From an uncultured Candidatus Binatia bacterium (GTDB taxonomy: Bacteria > Desulfobacterota > Binatia > Bin18): DNA of 64,000 nt. Shown piece by piece: positions 17,430 through 25,683 of this stretch. Numbering within the stretch: the first letter of the stretch is position 1; each line of letters begins with the position of its first letter. The notes below the pieces were generated by a model. The model searched no databases. It had not been told where the DNA came from and saw nothing but the letters and a program-made list of their open reading frames with translations. The position numbers and the translations under genes were made by a program. The DNA lies in assembly GCA_958296235.1 (NCBI GenBank), contig OY282457.1, positions 1,736,501 to 1,800,500 on the forward strand, given 5' to 3'.

Positions 17430-18129
17430 GGACTGTGTACAGTCAATTATTCAGCCAGACGATTGGTGGATAAGCAATGCCGACAGGGTTTTGTGCCGAG
17501 GCGCATTGATCTTCGCGTTCGTTCCTCATGTCGATCAGGCGCCATATACGTTTGAGCCTTCAGCCCGGACGGAAGCTACCCAACACGGCAGCGCGACAAT
17601 TCGAGTAGCGCCCCTTCGGGTCAATCAGCCACTCAAGAAGGCGGCATTGCCCGTGGCGGCAATGCCATTGCATGCGGGCGAAGTCTGGGCCGCTTACCGC
17701 GCCAAGAGGAGGCCGTGCCTGATAGTCGGTTCTGGTGGTCGGCTTGTTGACCAGGTGTTCACAAGGGGTATGGCGGGACATTCAACAGCGCCAACGGTTT
17801 TAGGCGCGCCGTACTATGGCGCAACCAGAGATGGCAGCCGTGGAGGATATAATCCTGAGTTCGTGGAGCGAACTCGACATTGTGAATATCCGCAGTTCCT
17901 GTGGGACCGGTTGCCGATAGCCGGGCCTGAGGAGTCAATTCTTCGGCTGGACCATTTACAGCCAATGGGCGCACATCATAAGGCTTATCGATTGTCCGAA
18001 TACAAACTCAGCGATGACGCTCTTGAGGTTGTTGACGAATTATTCCGTTTGTTGATCTGGGGTCAGATTCCTGAGGACAGTCTGATAGCAATGTATCGGG
18101 AGGAAATCCGGTCTACATTTGGTATTTAG
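17419..18129 (+). CDS. Presumptive toxin partner of the Panacea protein, family not recognised
   Basis: 236 residues from ATG 17419, within the end of the antitoxin gene and preceded by AAAGGCGAGG. The centre contains GEVWAAYRAKRRPCLIVGSGGR, faintly reminiscent of the PemK/MazF start (GEIW....RPALVV). It is followed by LGAPYYGA, FLWDRLPIAG, a HLQPMGAHHKAYRLSEYKL block and a C-terminal helix. No signal peptide is present. A MazF-like fold is possible but not demonstrated. The overlap and order with a Panacea gene support toxin-antitoxin function. Confidence 0.5.
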   Translation: MYPEDCVQSIIQPDDWWISNADRVLCRGALIFAFVPHVDQAPYTFEPSARTEATQHGSATIRVAPLRVNQPLKKAALPVAAMPLHAGEVWAAYRAKRRPCLIVGSGGRLVDQVFTRGMAGHSTAPTVLGAPYYGATRDGSRGGYNPEFVERTRHCEYPQFLWDRLPIAGPEESILRLDHLQPMGAHHKAYRLSEYKLSDDALEVVDELFRLLIWGQIPEDSLIAMYREEIRSTFGI

Positions 18130-18181
18130 CGCGCCTCTACATCGGGGCGAGCGTTGCATCTGTCCCGCCGCCTCTGCCGTA

Positions 18182-18300
18182 TTACGCCGCGCTCATCCGG
18201 CCTGCGACTTCGGCTTCACCCCACACCCGCCCAATCATCTCCTGAATTTTCTTCTCAAATCGCTCAATCAGTTTACGATTAGCGTTGAGGACAATGCGAA
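18182..18300 (-). pseudogene. 3'-end fragment of a type I restriction specificity (HsdS or HsdM-HsdS) gene
   Basis: The minus strand reads LNANRKLIERFEKKIQEMIG then RVWGE before a stop at 18184-18182. This matches the end of the intact fused subunit at 25684 (VAANRELVERMEGKIRAAVG, RVWGE). Nothing upstream of about 18300 continues the homology. It is diverged in sequence, so it came from a different system rather than a fresh duplication. Confidence 0.65.
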
Positions 18301-18423
18301 ATGAACAGTGTTTTCATCTATTATGAGACCATCACTTTCATGGAACCGTCCAGGCCGGGGGCTGAGCTTACGCCGGCGCGTGACTCTGCGGAACTGGAGT
18401 TGTCGCGGCGACTGACGGCGTGA
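18301..18423 (+). CDS. Possible small ORF
   Basis: 40 residues from ATG 18301 (NSVFIYYETITFMEPSRPGA...), with only a weak GAGGA 11 bases upstream. It begins where the restriction fragment ends and precedes a small antitoxin-like gene by 34 bases. It may be chance. Confidence 0.2.
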   Translation: MNSVFIYYETITFMEPSRPGAELTPARDSAELELSRRLTA

Positions 18424-18457
18424 TTGTGTAATGTGACAGCCGATGAGAGGCAATAAG

Positions 18458-18661
18458 ATGGACAACCCCCCGGGATGGAATAAGCAGCGCGTTCAGGAGG
18501 TGATCGACTCCCTCGAAACCCGAACGGAAGGGGAGACTAGCGTCGAGGACGAGACCGCCTTTGAGCAGGGCTACACCGCGATACAGGTTCCTCGCAAACG
18601 AGTGTCTGTCATGCGCCAACTCATCACTCTGATGGAGGAGAAGGGCGAGGCTGTTGACTGA
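18458..18661 (+). CDS. Small antitoxin-like protein
   Basis: 67 residues from ATG 18458. The pattern NPPGWNKQRVQEVIDSLETR, then TEGETSVEDE, then QVPRKRVSVMRQLI resembles small acidic proteins found beside RelE/BrnT-type toxins. No toxin gene adjoins it: the next gene on the strand is the DUF2235 hydrolase, 55 bases on. It is probably an orphan antitoxin or an accessory to a lost partner. Confidence 0.45.
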   Translation: MDNPPGWNKQRVQEVIDSLETRTEGETSVEDETAFEQGYTAIQVPRKRVSVMRQLITLMEEKGEAVD

Positions 18662-18716
18662 CAGGGCGGATTAGCGTGGCATGCTTTGATATCCTTACTA
18701 ATCCCAGGAGAATTGC

Positions 18717-19682
18717 ATGAAAAATATTGTCATCTGCTGTGATGGAACGGGGAACGAGTACGGCCGCAGCAATACCAATGTGGTGGAAACCTATATGCTG
18801 GCAACCAAAGATGACCGCCAGGTCGTGTATTACGACCCTGGTGTGGGAACCGGCGGCTGGGAGTACCACGAAGAAGACGGCAGCCTGCGTTCCCTCAGTG
18901 ACCAAGCCACCGGCTACGGGCTGCAAAAGAATGTCGAGGATGCCTACCGTTACCTGATGGGCTGTTACGAAGGCGGGGACCGGGTGTATCTGTTCGGGTT
19001 CAGCCGTGGCGCGTTCACCGTGCGTTCGCTGGCCGGGATGCTCTATAAATGCGGCCTGCTCAGGGCGGATGCCAACAATCTGGTCGAGTACGCCTCCAAA
19101 GTCTACAACACGCCGGACAATGACGACCTGGCACGGGGCTTTCGGGATGCCTTCGGGCGCGCCTGCCGGGTCCATGTAATCGGCGTCTGGGACACCGTCG
19201 CCTCGTTAGCCCTGACCGCGGGCAAACGCTTTCACGATGCCCGACTGAATCCTGAAGTCAGATGTGGATTTCACGCCCTGGCCATTGACGAGAAGCGAAA
19301 AGACTTCCTGCCTTACCTCTGGGACGAGGACAACGTTCGGGAGGGGCAGAGCATTGAGCAGGTCTGGTTCGCCGGTGTCCATTCCGATGTGGGCGGTTCG
19401 TACGCCGAACGGGGGTTGTCGAATATCGCTCTTCAGTGGATGCTGGACAAGGCCATGCGGCAGGGACTGCGGGTCGATCACATCCGGCTTAAGGAATACC
19501 AGCCCGACCCGCACGGTAAGCTGCATCAGTCGTTTACGGGTTTCTGGGGGTTTCGCGGTCAGCGGACCCGCAAGATTCCAGAGGGTGCCAAGATTCATGC
19601 CAGCGTGTGCGAGCGCATGGACGATCCGGCCAACCGATACCAGCCCCGTAATCTGCCGACCGCATACCAGATGGTGAAGTAG
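18717..19682 (+). CDS. DUF2235 alpha/beta hydrolase (Tle1-like phospholipase family)
   Basis: 321 residues starting KNIVICCDGTGNEYGRSNTNV, the DUF2235 signature. It carries a GxSxG nucleophile elbow in YLFGFSRGAFTVRSLAG (Ser about 100) and Asp/His candidates in GVWDTVASL and GVHSDVGGSY. Family members include type VI secretion phospholipase effectors and many uncharacterised chromosomal hydrolases. No VgrG, immunity or adaptor gene is nearby and no signal peptide is present, so a secreted-effector role is not supported. Ribosome binding site CCAGGAGAA precedes ATG 18717. Confidence 0.85.
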   Translation: MKNIVICCDGTGNEYGRSNTNVVETYMLATKDDRQVVYYDPGVGTGGWEYHEEDGSLRSLSDQATGYGLQKNVEDAYRYLMGCYEGGDRVYLFGFSRGAFTVRSLAGMLYKCGLLRADANNLVEYASKVYNTPDNDDLARGFRDAFGRACRVHVIGVWDTVASLALTAGKRFHDARLNPEVRCGFHALAIDEKRKDFLPYLWDEDNVREGQSIEQVWFAGVHSDVGGSYAERGLSNIALQWMLDKAMRQGLRVDHIRLKEYQPDPHGKLHQSFTGFWGFRGQRTRKIPEGAKIHASVCERMDDPANRYQPRNLPTAYQMVK

Positions 19683-19702
19683 AACCGTTCGGAAGATAAC
19701 CG

Positions 19703-19921
19703 CTACTCGAACAACGACTTGGGAAGCCATGATTGCCGAATGATTGACATCAGCGTTCCCAGCCGCAGTTCCTTGTGGTCAGGGACCAGGACGGTGATGG
19801 TGCTGCCAGACTCGACCTTTTGCATGATGATATGGCTACCCTTGCGCCGGACCTCGGTAAATTCGTGTTTCGCAAGTATTTCGCAGACTTCCCGCCCTGA
19901 TAACACTCGGAGTCTAGCCAC
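19703..19921 (-). CDS. hicA: HicA-family mRNA interferase toxin
   Basis: 72 residues from GTG 19921, overlapping the hicB stop by eight bases. The fold is a small double-stranded-RNA-binding domain: VLSGREVCEILAKHEFTEVRRKGSHIIMQK with catalytic His in GSHIIM, then VPDHKELRLGTLMSIIRQ. HicA toxins cleave mRNA. The antitoxin gene comes first in this pair. Confidence 0.88.
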   Translation of the reverse strand: MARLRVLSGREVCEILAKHEFTEVRRKGSHIIMQKVESGSTITVLVPDHKELRLGTLMSIIRQSWLPKSLFE

Positions 19922-20135
19922 CTGTAACCTCTACCTGCGTTACGTACACCTCCTCATGCAGCCGATGCTGAATTTCGGTCGCCGAAGCCGTCTCGAAAAA
20001 CAACTCCAATGCCTCTTTCAGATTTTCCCGAGCTTCAGTCACGGTTGCGCCCTGACTCGCGATATCCAACTCGGGACAAAGGGCGACATAGCTATCGTCT
20101 TCACGTTCGATAATTGCAGTCAACTGTCTGGCCAT
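19914..20135 (-). CDS. hicB: HicB-family antitoxin
   Basis: 73 residues from ATG 20135, preceded by ACAGGAGTCAATA. The partial RNase H-like HicB fold is clear: AIIEREDDSYVALCPELDIASQGATVTEARENLKEALELFFE. There is no C-terminal DNA-binding extension, so this is the short HicB type. It precedes hicA and is translationally coupled to it. Confidence 0.88.
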   Translation of the reverse strand: MARQLTAIIEREDDSYVALCPELDIASQGATVTEARENLKEALELFFETASATEIQHRLHEEVYVTQVEVTGG

Positions 20136-20176
20136 TATTGACTCCTGTCTTCTGATTTCATGTGAGAGCCGCGTAG

Positions 20177-20204
20177 GTTGGGTGAGCCGCAGGCGTAACC
20201 CAAC
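20177..20204. repeat. GTTGGGT...ACCCAAC hairpin repeat
   Basis: Arms GTTGGGT (20177-20183) and ACCCAAC (20198-20204) flank GAGCCGCAGGCGTA. It lies between hicB and the YgiT-type gene. The sequence type is a widespread bacterial intergenic hairpin. Confidence 0.55.
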
Positions 20205-20237
20205 AGCCCCGGCAGGACCGTAAGACTTACGTCTGCC

Positions 20238-20492
20238 CTACCCCCCCTCGTTCGGAATGCGGAACGATCTGCCCAAGGGTTCAAAGCCTTCCACGTCTTG
20301 AGCGCTGAGCTTTCGGCGGACTTGCTCGAACCGGCGGAGTGTCTCGGGAGAATACAGGTGTTCTCCACAACGCAGACAGATTTCCGCAGAGACGATCACC
20401 GCAGCGAAATTAACACCTCCACGGAGGAGCTTTTCGGTCTGCTTCGCAACGACTTCTCCATTGCACACCGGACACGTATTGAATGGAATCAT
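20238..20492 (-). CDS. YgiT-type (MqsA-like) zinc-finger antitoxin
   Basis: 84 residues from ATG 20492, preceded by AAGGAGGCAGAG. Zinc ligands CPVC and CLRC bracket a beta-rich stretch, then EHLYSPETLRRFEQVRRKL. YgiT/MqsA-type domains bind a DUF4258 or MqsR toxin encoded immediately upstream. Here the upstream partner is only a 3' fragment that ends in an ATGA overlap with this start. The protein looks intact. Confidence 0.75.
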   Translation of the reverse strand: MIPFNTCPVCNGEVVAKQTEKLLRGGVNFAAVIVSAEICLRCGEHLYSPETLRRFEQVRRKLSAQDVEGFEPLGRSFRIPNEGG

Positions 20493-20590
20493 CTCTGCCT
20501 CCTTGTCCACCAGTTGATCCACCGCGCTGGGTCGGGCCTGTACGTCGTGATCAGTGCGGCTGATTCAGTTTCCCGTTGGACGGAATGTCG
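20489..20590 (-). pseudogene. 3' fragment of a DUF4258-type toxin gene
   Basis: The frame ends ALITTYRPDPARWINWWTRR then QR and stop, matching the ITVYEPDPxRW end of DUF4258 toxins. Its TGA overlaps the antitoxin ATG, the arrangement expected of the intact pair. Upstream of about 20590 the frame reads KGHENKHKGRHSVQR and loses similarity, so the toxin's catalytic part is missing. Confidence 0.5.
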
Positions 20591-20656
20591 GCCCTTGTGC
20601 TTGTTTTCATGACCCTTATATAGTGATTGTCGCCAGAGAGATATAAGGAAGCACCT

Positions 20657-22795
20657 GTGAGTAGTCCTGCACAGACAGACGTCAGCCAGCCATTCCGTCC
20701 GCGCGCCAGGATGCTTCAACTGCTTGGAGACGAACTGATCGGCAGCGCGCGCCTAGCGGTCTTTGAACTGGTCAAAAACGCCTATGATGCGGACGCGAAT
20801 GAAGTTACTGTTCGTTTGAAGCTCGCCTCCGGTCAAGAACAGACGATAGCCATCGTTGACGACGGTGAAGGTATGACGCTTGATGTATTAAAGTCTGTCT
20901 GGCTTGTGCCAGGAAACAACCATCGTCAGAAACAAAGACAAGCGCAGATAAGGACATACAGGCACAACAGGCTTCCGCTGGGTGAGAAAGGGCTGGGACG
21001 CTTTGCCGTTCACAAACTCGGAAACCGGATCAGCATGGTCACTCGGTCACAGGGCTCGGATGAATGCGTGGTAGAAATAGACTGGAATGAATTGATTAAA
21101 GCAGACTTCCTGGATGAAGCTCCAGTAAAAATAAAAGTACGCCCGCCCCGAGTGTTCGCTGGCAAAAAAACAGGAACTCGAATTGAAGTCCGGGAATTGC
21201 GCGGCACTGACTGGAACCGAGGGGAAGTCCGGCGACTCCATAACCAGATTACGTCCATCTGTTCTCCGTTTCAGGAATCAAGTAGTTTCCGGGCAATTCT
21301 GGAAGTTCCCGGTCACGAGCCTTGGACTGCTGAACTGCCGGATGTATCCGAAATCCTGAAACGCGCCATATGGAAATTCTCTTTCAAACTGGACAAGGGA
21401 AAGTTTGACTGGCGGTACGAATTTCGGCAGGTGCCAGGATTCAAACTTGATCCCAGGACGGTTGAGAAATCTGGCGACCAGTTGAAACTGCCATCTCGTT
21501 ATGGAGATGACCGAATGGAAAAGAAGGTCGTGGCTGATGAATCCACGACACAGGCTATCGGCCCCGTCAGCGGAGAGTTCTACGTTTATGATCGTGACAA
21601 GGAAACTCTCCAAAGAACCACAAATGTTCAATTGCTGACTGGATACCTTGACGAGACAGGCGGGGTCAGGGTCTATCGAGATGGAATCAGAGTATACAAC
21701 TATGGAGAACAGGGGGACGATTGGCTCGGACTTGATCTCCGCCGAGTAAATATCCCTACACGCCGAATCAGCCGCAACATTATTCTGGGAGCGGTCCATC
21801 TTTCATTGGAACAGTCGTCGGGGCTTGTCGAGAAGACCAACAGGGAGGGCTTTGTCGATAATACAGCATGTCACCGGTTACGCCGCATCGTTCTCGGCGC
21901 TCTTGCAGCTCTGGAAGGGGAACGCCAACGTGATAAGGACCGGATGAGAGATGTTGTGAGAAAGCCTGATGACCTGACAGCGGCCAGGATAACAAAGCCG
22001 ATTGCAGAACTGAGGAAGGAACTCGACCGCCAGGGGGTCAGAGAGCTTTTAGAACCCTATGTCGCAAAAATCGAGCAGGATTATCAGAATATGCAGGAGA
22101 CTCTGCTCTCCGCCGGCATGTCAGGATTGAATCTGGCGGTTGTGTTTCATGAGGTAGAACGAGGAGTAAGAGCACTTCATCAGGTCATCACCGAAGGGAC
22201 AGAAATAGAGGAAGCGGCCCGGCAAGCACACGACCTTATGCATCTCCTTGATGGTTTCGCAGCGCTGCTCCGGCGTGACAGTAAGAAACTGCACGACGGC
22301 AAAAAACTTGTAAAAGCGGTGCGGCGGTTTAATGTTCCTCGACTTCGCCATCACCAGATTCAATTCACTTGTCCTTTGCTTGAAGAAGATAGCGATGACT
22401 TCCAGTCCCGCTTCGTATTCAATCTGGTATTGGGCGCATTGAATAACCTCATAGATAATTCTCTCTACTGGCTCAGGGTCCGGTGGCCCGAAACATCCTC
22501 TGGGAATCAGCCGCCCGAGCGGAAACTGTACATCGGCATGTCACAGGATTTCGAGGCCGGGCCGGCCATCGTAGTTGCAGATAACGGAACAGGATTTCAA
22601 GATGATGAACCGCAGGACCTTGTACGCCCATTCTTCACCCGAAAGCCAGAAGGCATGGGTCTGGGATTATATTATGCAAATCTGGCGATGGAGTTGAACG
22701 GTGGACAACTCGTATTCCCTCAACCGGGAGAGGTGGAGTTACCCGACGGATTTGACGGTGCCGTCCTTGCTCTGCTCTTCAAGAAGATAAAATGA
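20657..22795 (+). CDS. Two-module GHKL ATPase (MORC/histidine-kinase-like)
   Basis: 712 residues from GTG 20657, preceded by ATAAGGAAGCACC; an in-frame TTG at 20627 has no such site. The N-terminal GHKL ATPase has FELVKNAYDADANEV (N box) and IVDDGEGM (G1), followed by GEKGLGRFAVHKLG. A middle region (about 230-480) has no recognisable motif. A second HATPase-like module near the C-terminus has NNLIDNSLYWL, VADNGTGFQ and PEGMGLGLYYANLAMELNG. No phospho-acceptor His box or transmembrane segment is obvious. It overlaps the response-receiver gene (ATGA) and sits beside a methyltransferase/Vsr pair, as MORC-like ATPases of restriction loci often do. Confidence 0.75.
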   Translation: MSSPAQTDVSQPFRPRARMLQLLGDELIGSARLAVFELVKNAYDADANEVTVRLKLASGQEQTIAIVDDGEGMTLDVLKSVWLVPGNNHRQKQRQAQIRTYRHNRLPLGEKGLGRFAVHKLGNRISMVTRSQGSDECVVEIDWNELIKADFLDEAPVKIKVRPPRVFAGKKTGTRIEVRELRGTDWNRGEVRRLHNQITSICSPFQESSSFRAILEVPGHEPWTAELPDVSEILKRAIWKFSFKLDKGKFDWRYEFRQVPGFKLDPRTVEKSGDQLKLPSRYGDDRMEKKVVADESTTQAIGPVSGEFYVYDRDKETLQRTTNVQLLTGYLDETGGVRVYRDGIRVYNYGEQGDDWLGLDLRRVNIPTRRISRNIILGAVHLSLEQSSGLVEKTNREGFVDNTACHRLRRIVLGALAALEGERQRDKDRMRDVVRKPDDLTAARITKPIAELRKELDRQGVRELLEPYVAKIEQDYQNMQETLLSAGMSGLNLAVVFHEVERGVRALHQVITEGTEIEEAARQAHDLMHLLDGFAALLRRDSKKLHDGKKLVKAVRRFNVPRLRHHQIQFTCPLLEEDSDDFQSRFVFNLVLGALNNLIDNSLYWLRVRWPETSSGNQPPERKLYIGMSQDFEAGPAIVVADNGTGFQDDEPQDLVRPFFTRKPEGMGLGLYYANLAMELNGGQLVFPQPGEVELPDGFDGAVLALLFKKIK

Positions 22796-24090
22796 TGCTA
22801 CCCGCACCACGAATCATAGCTATTGACGACAATCCTCAAGATTTGGCCGGAATAACGAAAGGGCTCAATCAGTACGGGGCGGCTTGTCTTCCAATTCATT
22901 TCACTGGCGAACCCGATAACATCAGGTCATACCCTCATGTCAGGGTCATTTTTGCTGATCTGCATTTGATTGGGGGCGGAGCGGGAAACGACCATACACA
23001 GCATTTCAGCCTCATAGCGAGCTTGATAGGGGAAACAATCAAACCCTCAGGACCATATATCCTGATCCTCTGGACCAGATATGCTGAGGAAGTGGCTCGT
23101 CTGCAACAGTTTCTTGAGGAACGCCTGCAAGATGTACCAAAGCCGCTTGCCGTTGAAGCTATAGACAAAACGCCATATCTCAATAATGGAGACCTCAAGG
23201 ACCCGGACAAACTTGTTGAGGGGATAGAAAAATTTTTCCACCAGCAGCCACAGATTGCTGCGATTCTCAACTGGGAAAAACGAGTATCAGACGCAACAGC
23301 CGATACGGTTTCGTCAATCTTCAGCTTGGCGACAACGGCGGAATCCCAGGAACGAGGAAAGGATGTCGGCAGACTGCTTACGCGACTGGCAGTTGAGGCA
23401 GTTGGCAAGGATCACGTGGAGCAGGATCGTTTTCGGGCAGTGAATGAAGCGCTGTTACCCATACTTGCGGACCATATTGCGGCGATGCGTTCGCCAGATA
23501 GCGATAACGAGATATGGCAGGAAGCATTCGACAGTTCCGATGCTGAAAATGCCCTCTCTTTGGAAGAAGCAGCGAGGCTCAACAGCCAAGTTCACATTGC
23601 TTCGGCAGGAGAAAACCAGGGAGCCGAACGTGGTGCTGTTATCGAGCTGCCAGATGAGCTTTCCAGCGAATTTGAACAGACGTTCGGTCTCACGCAGGAA
23701 GTTGCAGCCAAAAAGCAGTTCCGCTGCAAGGACTTCTCACCAGATAAAAACGAATTCTGCTGGGTCCTCGTACAGTGTCAAGCTGTATGTGACTACGCTC
23801 AGACCCAGCCGGGACCGTTGCCATATTACCTTGGACTGGAATTGCCTGAAAGAAACGCCAGGAGTGGAACACCACCCGCAGCACTCTGGACCAGTCCACC
23901 CTTTTATCACAACGGCGCGGTCCGCTATCTGCACGTGAATTCTCGCTTTCAATTATCACTGCCATATTCAGAAGCGAGAGAGGCGCGAACACGATATCGC
24001 CTAAGAGAACAACTCATCGGTGATCTCATATTTCATATTCACAGTTACGGTGCCCGTCCCGGAATACTCTCGTTCCGTCAGATCAGATAA
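22792..24090 (+). CDS. Response-receiver-like protein coupled to the GHKL ATPase
   Basis: 432 residues. The start IIAIDDNPQDLAGITKGLNQYG and the VIFADLHLIGGG strand give the acidic pocket and candidate phospho-acceptor Asp of a receiver domain (about 1-150). ILILWTR takes the place of a canonical Thr/Lys end, as in atypical receivers. The remaining 280 residues have no recognisable domain and end GDLIFHIHSYGARPGILSFR. The start overlaps the ATPase stop, so the two are made together. Output is unknown; binding to the neighbouring DNA-modification enzymes is conceivable. Confidence 0.65.
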   Translation: MMLPAPRIIAIDDNPQDLAGITKGLNQYGAACLPIHFTGEPDNIRSYPHVRVIFADLHLIGGGAGNDHTQHFSLIASLIGETIKPSGPYILILWTRYAEEVARLQQFLEERLQDVPKPLAVEAIDKTPYLNNGDLKDPDKLVEGIEKFFHQQPQIAAILNWEKRVSDATADTVSSIFSLATTAESQERGKDVGRLLTRLAVEAVGKDHVEQDRFRAVNEALLPILADHIAAMRSPDSDNEIWQEAFDSSDAENALSLEEAARLNSQVHIASAGENQGAERGAVIELPDELSSEFEQTFGLTQEVAAKKQFRCKDFSPDKNEFCWVLVQCQAVCDYAQTQPGPLPYYLGLELPERNARSGTPPAALWTSPPFYHNGAVRYLHVNSRFQLSLPYSEAREARTRYRLREQLIGDLIFHIHSYGARPGILSFRQIR

Positions 24091-24148
24091 GGAACATCCT
24101 CTGACAATCAGAGGGTCAAGATAAAGAGACACATACCCACGGTTTCAG

Positions 24149-25117
24149 TCACGAGGCCGCGGTCAGGCTTCTGACGACCGCTTCCATAACCGGAGGGCAA
24201 ACTCCATTTCCGGTCAGCCGAATGCGGTCACGGCGCGTCCCTTCCGGCAGGATGAGTTCCTCATAACATCCCACCTCATGAAAGCTCATAGCCCGCTTGA
24301 GTTCAGGCACTTGCAGCATCCGCATGGATGCCATTGAGCCGTCGTGCGTGACCAGCGCGAATCGGTCCAGCGTCGTGATCGTTCGCAAGGGACGGCTGAG
24401 CCGCTGCCATCCACCACTCCCATCATTGCCGTAGTAGACCAGGAGAAAACTGGCGGTTTCACCCATCGTGTCAAAGCCGCGGCGGGCACGTGCAAGCGTG
24501 GCCGCCGCCCGCCTTTCATGGAACAGTGGTGACACCTTCCAGACACCGGCACGGTCAAGTATCGACTCGGCCGATTTGCGCCGTCCGGGACGGCTGAGAA
24601 TCGCTGATGCCGGGTGCTCCTTGCGATCTCCCACCAGGAATAAACGCCGCCGTGTCTGTGCGACACCGAAGTCAGCAGCATCCAGAACATGTTCCTGAAG
24701 GTGATAGCCAAGGGCTTGCAGAGACCGTTTCAACTCCCCGTAACGTGACCAGGGCCGCATGTGAATCACGTTTTCCAGCACGAGCCACCTGGGCCGGAAC
24801 ACGCGGGCATAATCGACCACCAGTAAGGCCGTCGCCCGGCTTTCCTCGTTCCTCTGCGCTCCCCCTTTGGCACAGGTATGGTTCGTGCATTCCGGGGACG
24901 CCAATAGTAGATCGATCGTGCCAATCTGCTTTTTTATGGAGTCGAGGTGCAGGTCTTCCAAACGACTTGTTATGACCCTGGCATCAGGGAAATTGGCCGC
25001 GAATGTCGTCGTGGCGAGGGGCCACATATCAATGCCGGCGGCTATTTCCACACCCGCAGCACGCGCGCCCGCGCTGCTGCCACCGGCTCCGCAGAACATG
25101 TCGAGTGCTCGTATCAC
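24149..25117 (-). CDS. DNA cytosine-5 methyltransferase
   Basis: 322 residues. Motif I is ALDMFCGAGGSSAGARAAG. Motif IV is ASPECTNHT, with the catalytic Cys in a PEC instead of the usual PPC or PCQ. Motif VI is LVLENV, motif VIII is QTRRRLFLVG, and the closing LTGNGVCPPV is motif X. The enzyme methylates C5 of a cytosine in an unknown target. It follows vsr on the same strand with a 39-base gap and converges with the receiver gene. The Vsr partner would repair T:G mismatches from deaminated m5C in its target. Confidence 0.9.
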   Translation of the reverse strand: MIRALDMFCGAGGSSAGARAAGVEIAAGIDMWPLATTTFAANFPDARVITSRLEDLHLDSIKKQIGTIDLLLASPECTNHTCAKGGAQRNEESRATALLVVDYARVFRPRWLVLENVIHMRPWSRYGELKRSLQALGYHLQEHVLDAADFGVAQTRRRLFLVGDRKEHPASAILSRPGRRKSAESILDRAGVWKVSPLFHERRAAATLARARRGFDTMGETASFLLVYYGNDGSGGWQRLSRPLRTITTLDRFALVTHDGSMASMRMLQVPELKRAMSFHEVGCYEELILPEGTRRDRIRLTGNGVCPPVMEAVVRSLTAAS

Positions 25118-25156
25118 TCCGGTGTCCCTGCTCTGGTTTTCATGGAAACGCCTGAA

Positions 25157-25642
25157 TTACCCGCCTTCTGACTTATAGTCAGCAGTGGTTTCAGCAACCC
25201 TGGAGAGTAACGTATCGTGCTGGTCAGCGCCAGCCGGGTATAGATGCCTGCGAAGCCGGTCTTCAATGGTATTGGTGTTGCGTGTCTCGCATTCCCAGAT
25301 AACAGCAACTCTCCAGCCCAGGTTTTGCAACGCGACTCGGTCACGGCGGTCGCGGGTCACATTCTGTTTGAACTTCTTTGTCCAGAACTCGACCCGGCTC
25401 TTGGGGGAGTATGCAAATCGACATCCGCTATGCCGGTGCCAGAAACAGCCGTGGACGAATACTGCCAGGCGATGTCTCGGAAAGGTCAGGTCGGGAGTAC
25501 CAGGAAGGTCCTTACGGTACAGACGAAAGCGAAATCCCATCCTGTGAGCGATACGACGAACAACACGTTCAGGTCCCGTATCACGCGATCTGATCCGGGA
25601 CATATTCTCGCTCCGTTGCTTTTTACTTACGATATCTACCAT
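25157..25642 (-). CDS. vsr: Very short patch repair endonuclease Vsr
   Basis: 161 residues with the full Vsr signature: RSENMSRIRSRDTGPE, LPGTPDLTFPRHRLAVFVHG with the catalytic Asp in PGTPDL, then CFWHRHSGC zinc ligands and GWRVAVIWECE. Vsr nicks beside T:G mismatches within cytosine-methyltransferase sites. It precedes the methyltransferase gene, giving a vsr-dcm unit downstream of the type I restriction genes, separated from hsdMS by 41 bases. Confidence 0.93.
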   Translation of the reverse strand: MVDIVSKKQRSENMSRIRSRDTGPERVVRRIAHRMGFRFRLYRKDLPGTPDLTFPRHRLAVFVHGCFWHRHSGCRFAYSPKSRVEFWTKKFKQNVTRDRRDRVALQNLGWRVAVIWECETRNTNTIEDRLRRHLYPAGADQHDTLLSRVAETTADYKSEGG

Positions 25643-25683
25643 AGAATGCAGATTGATCGGACTACGCTGTTGAAAATTTCAAC

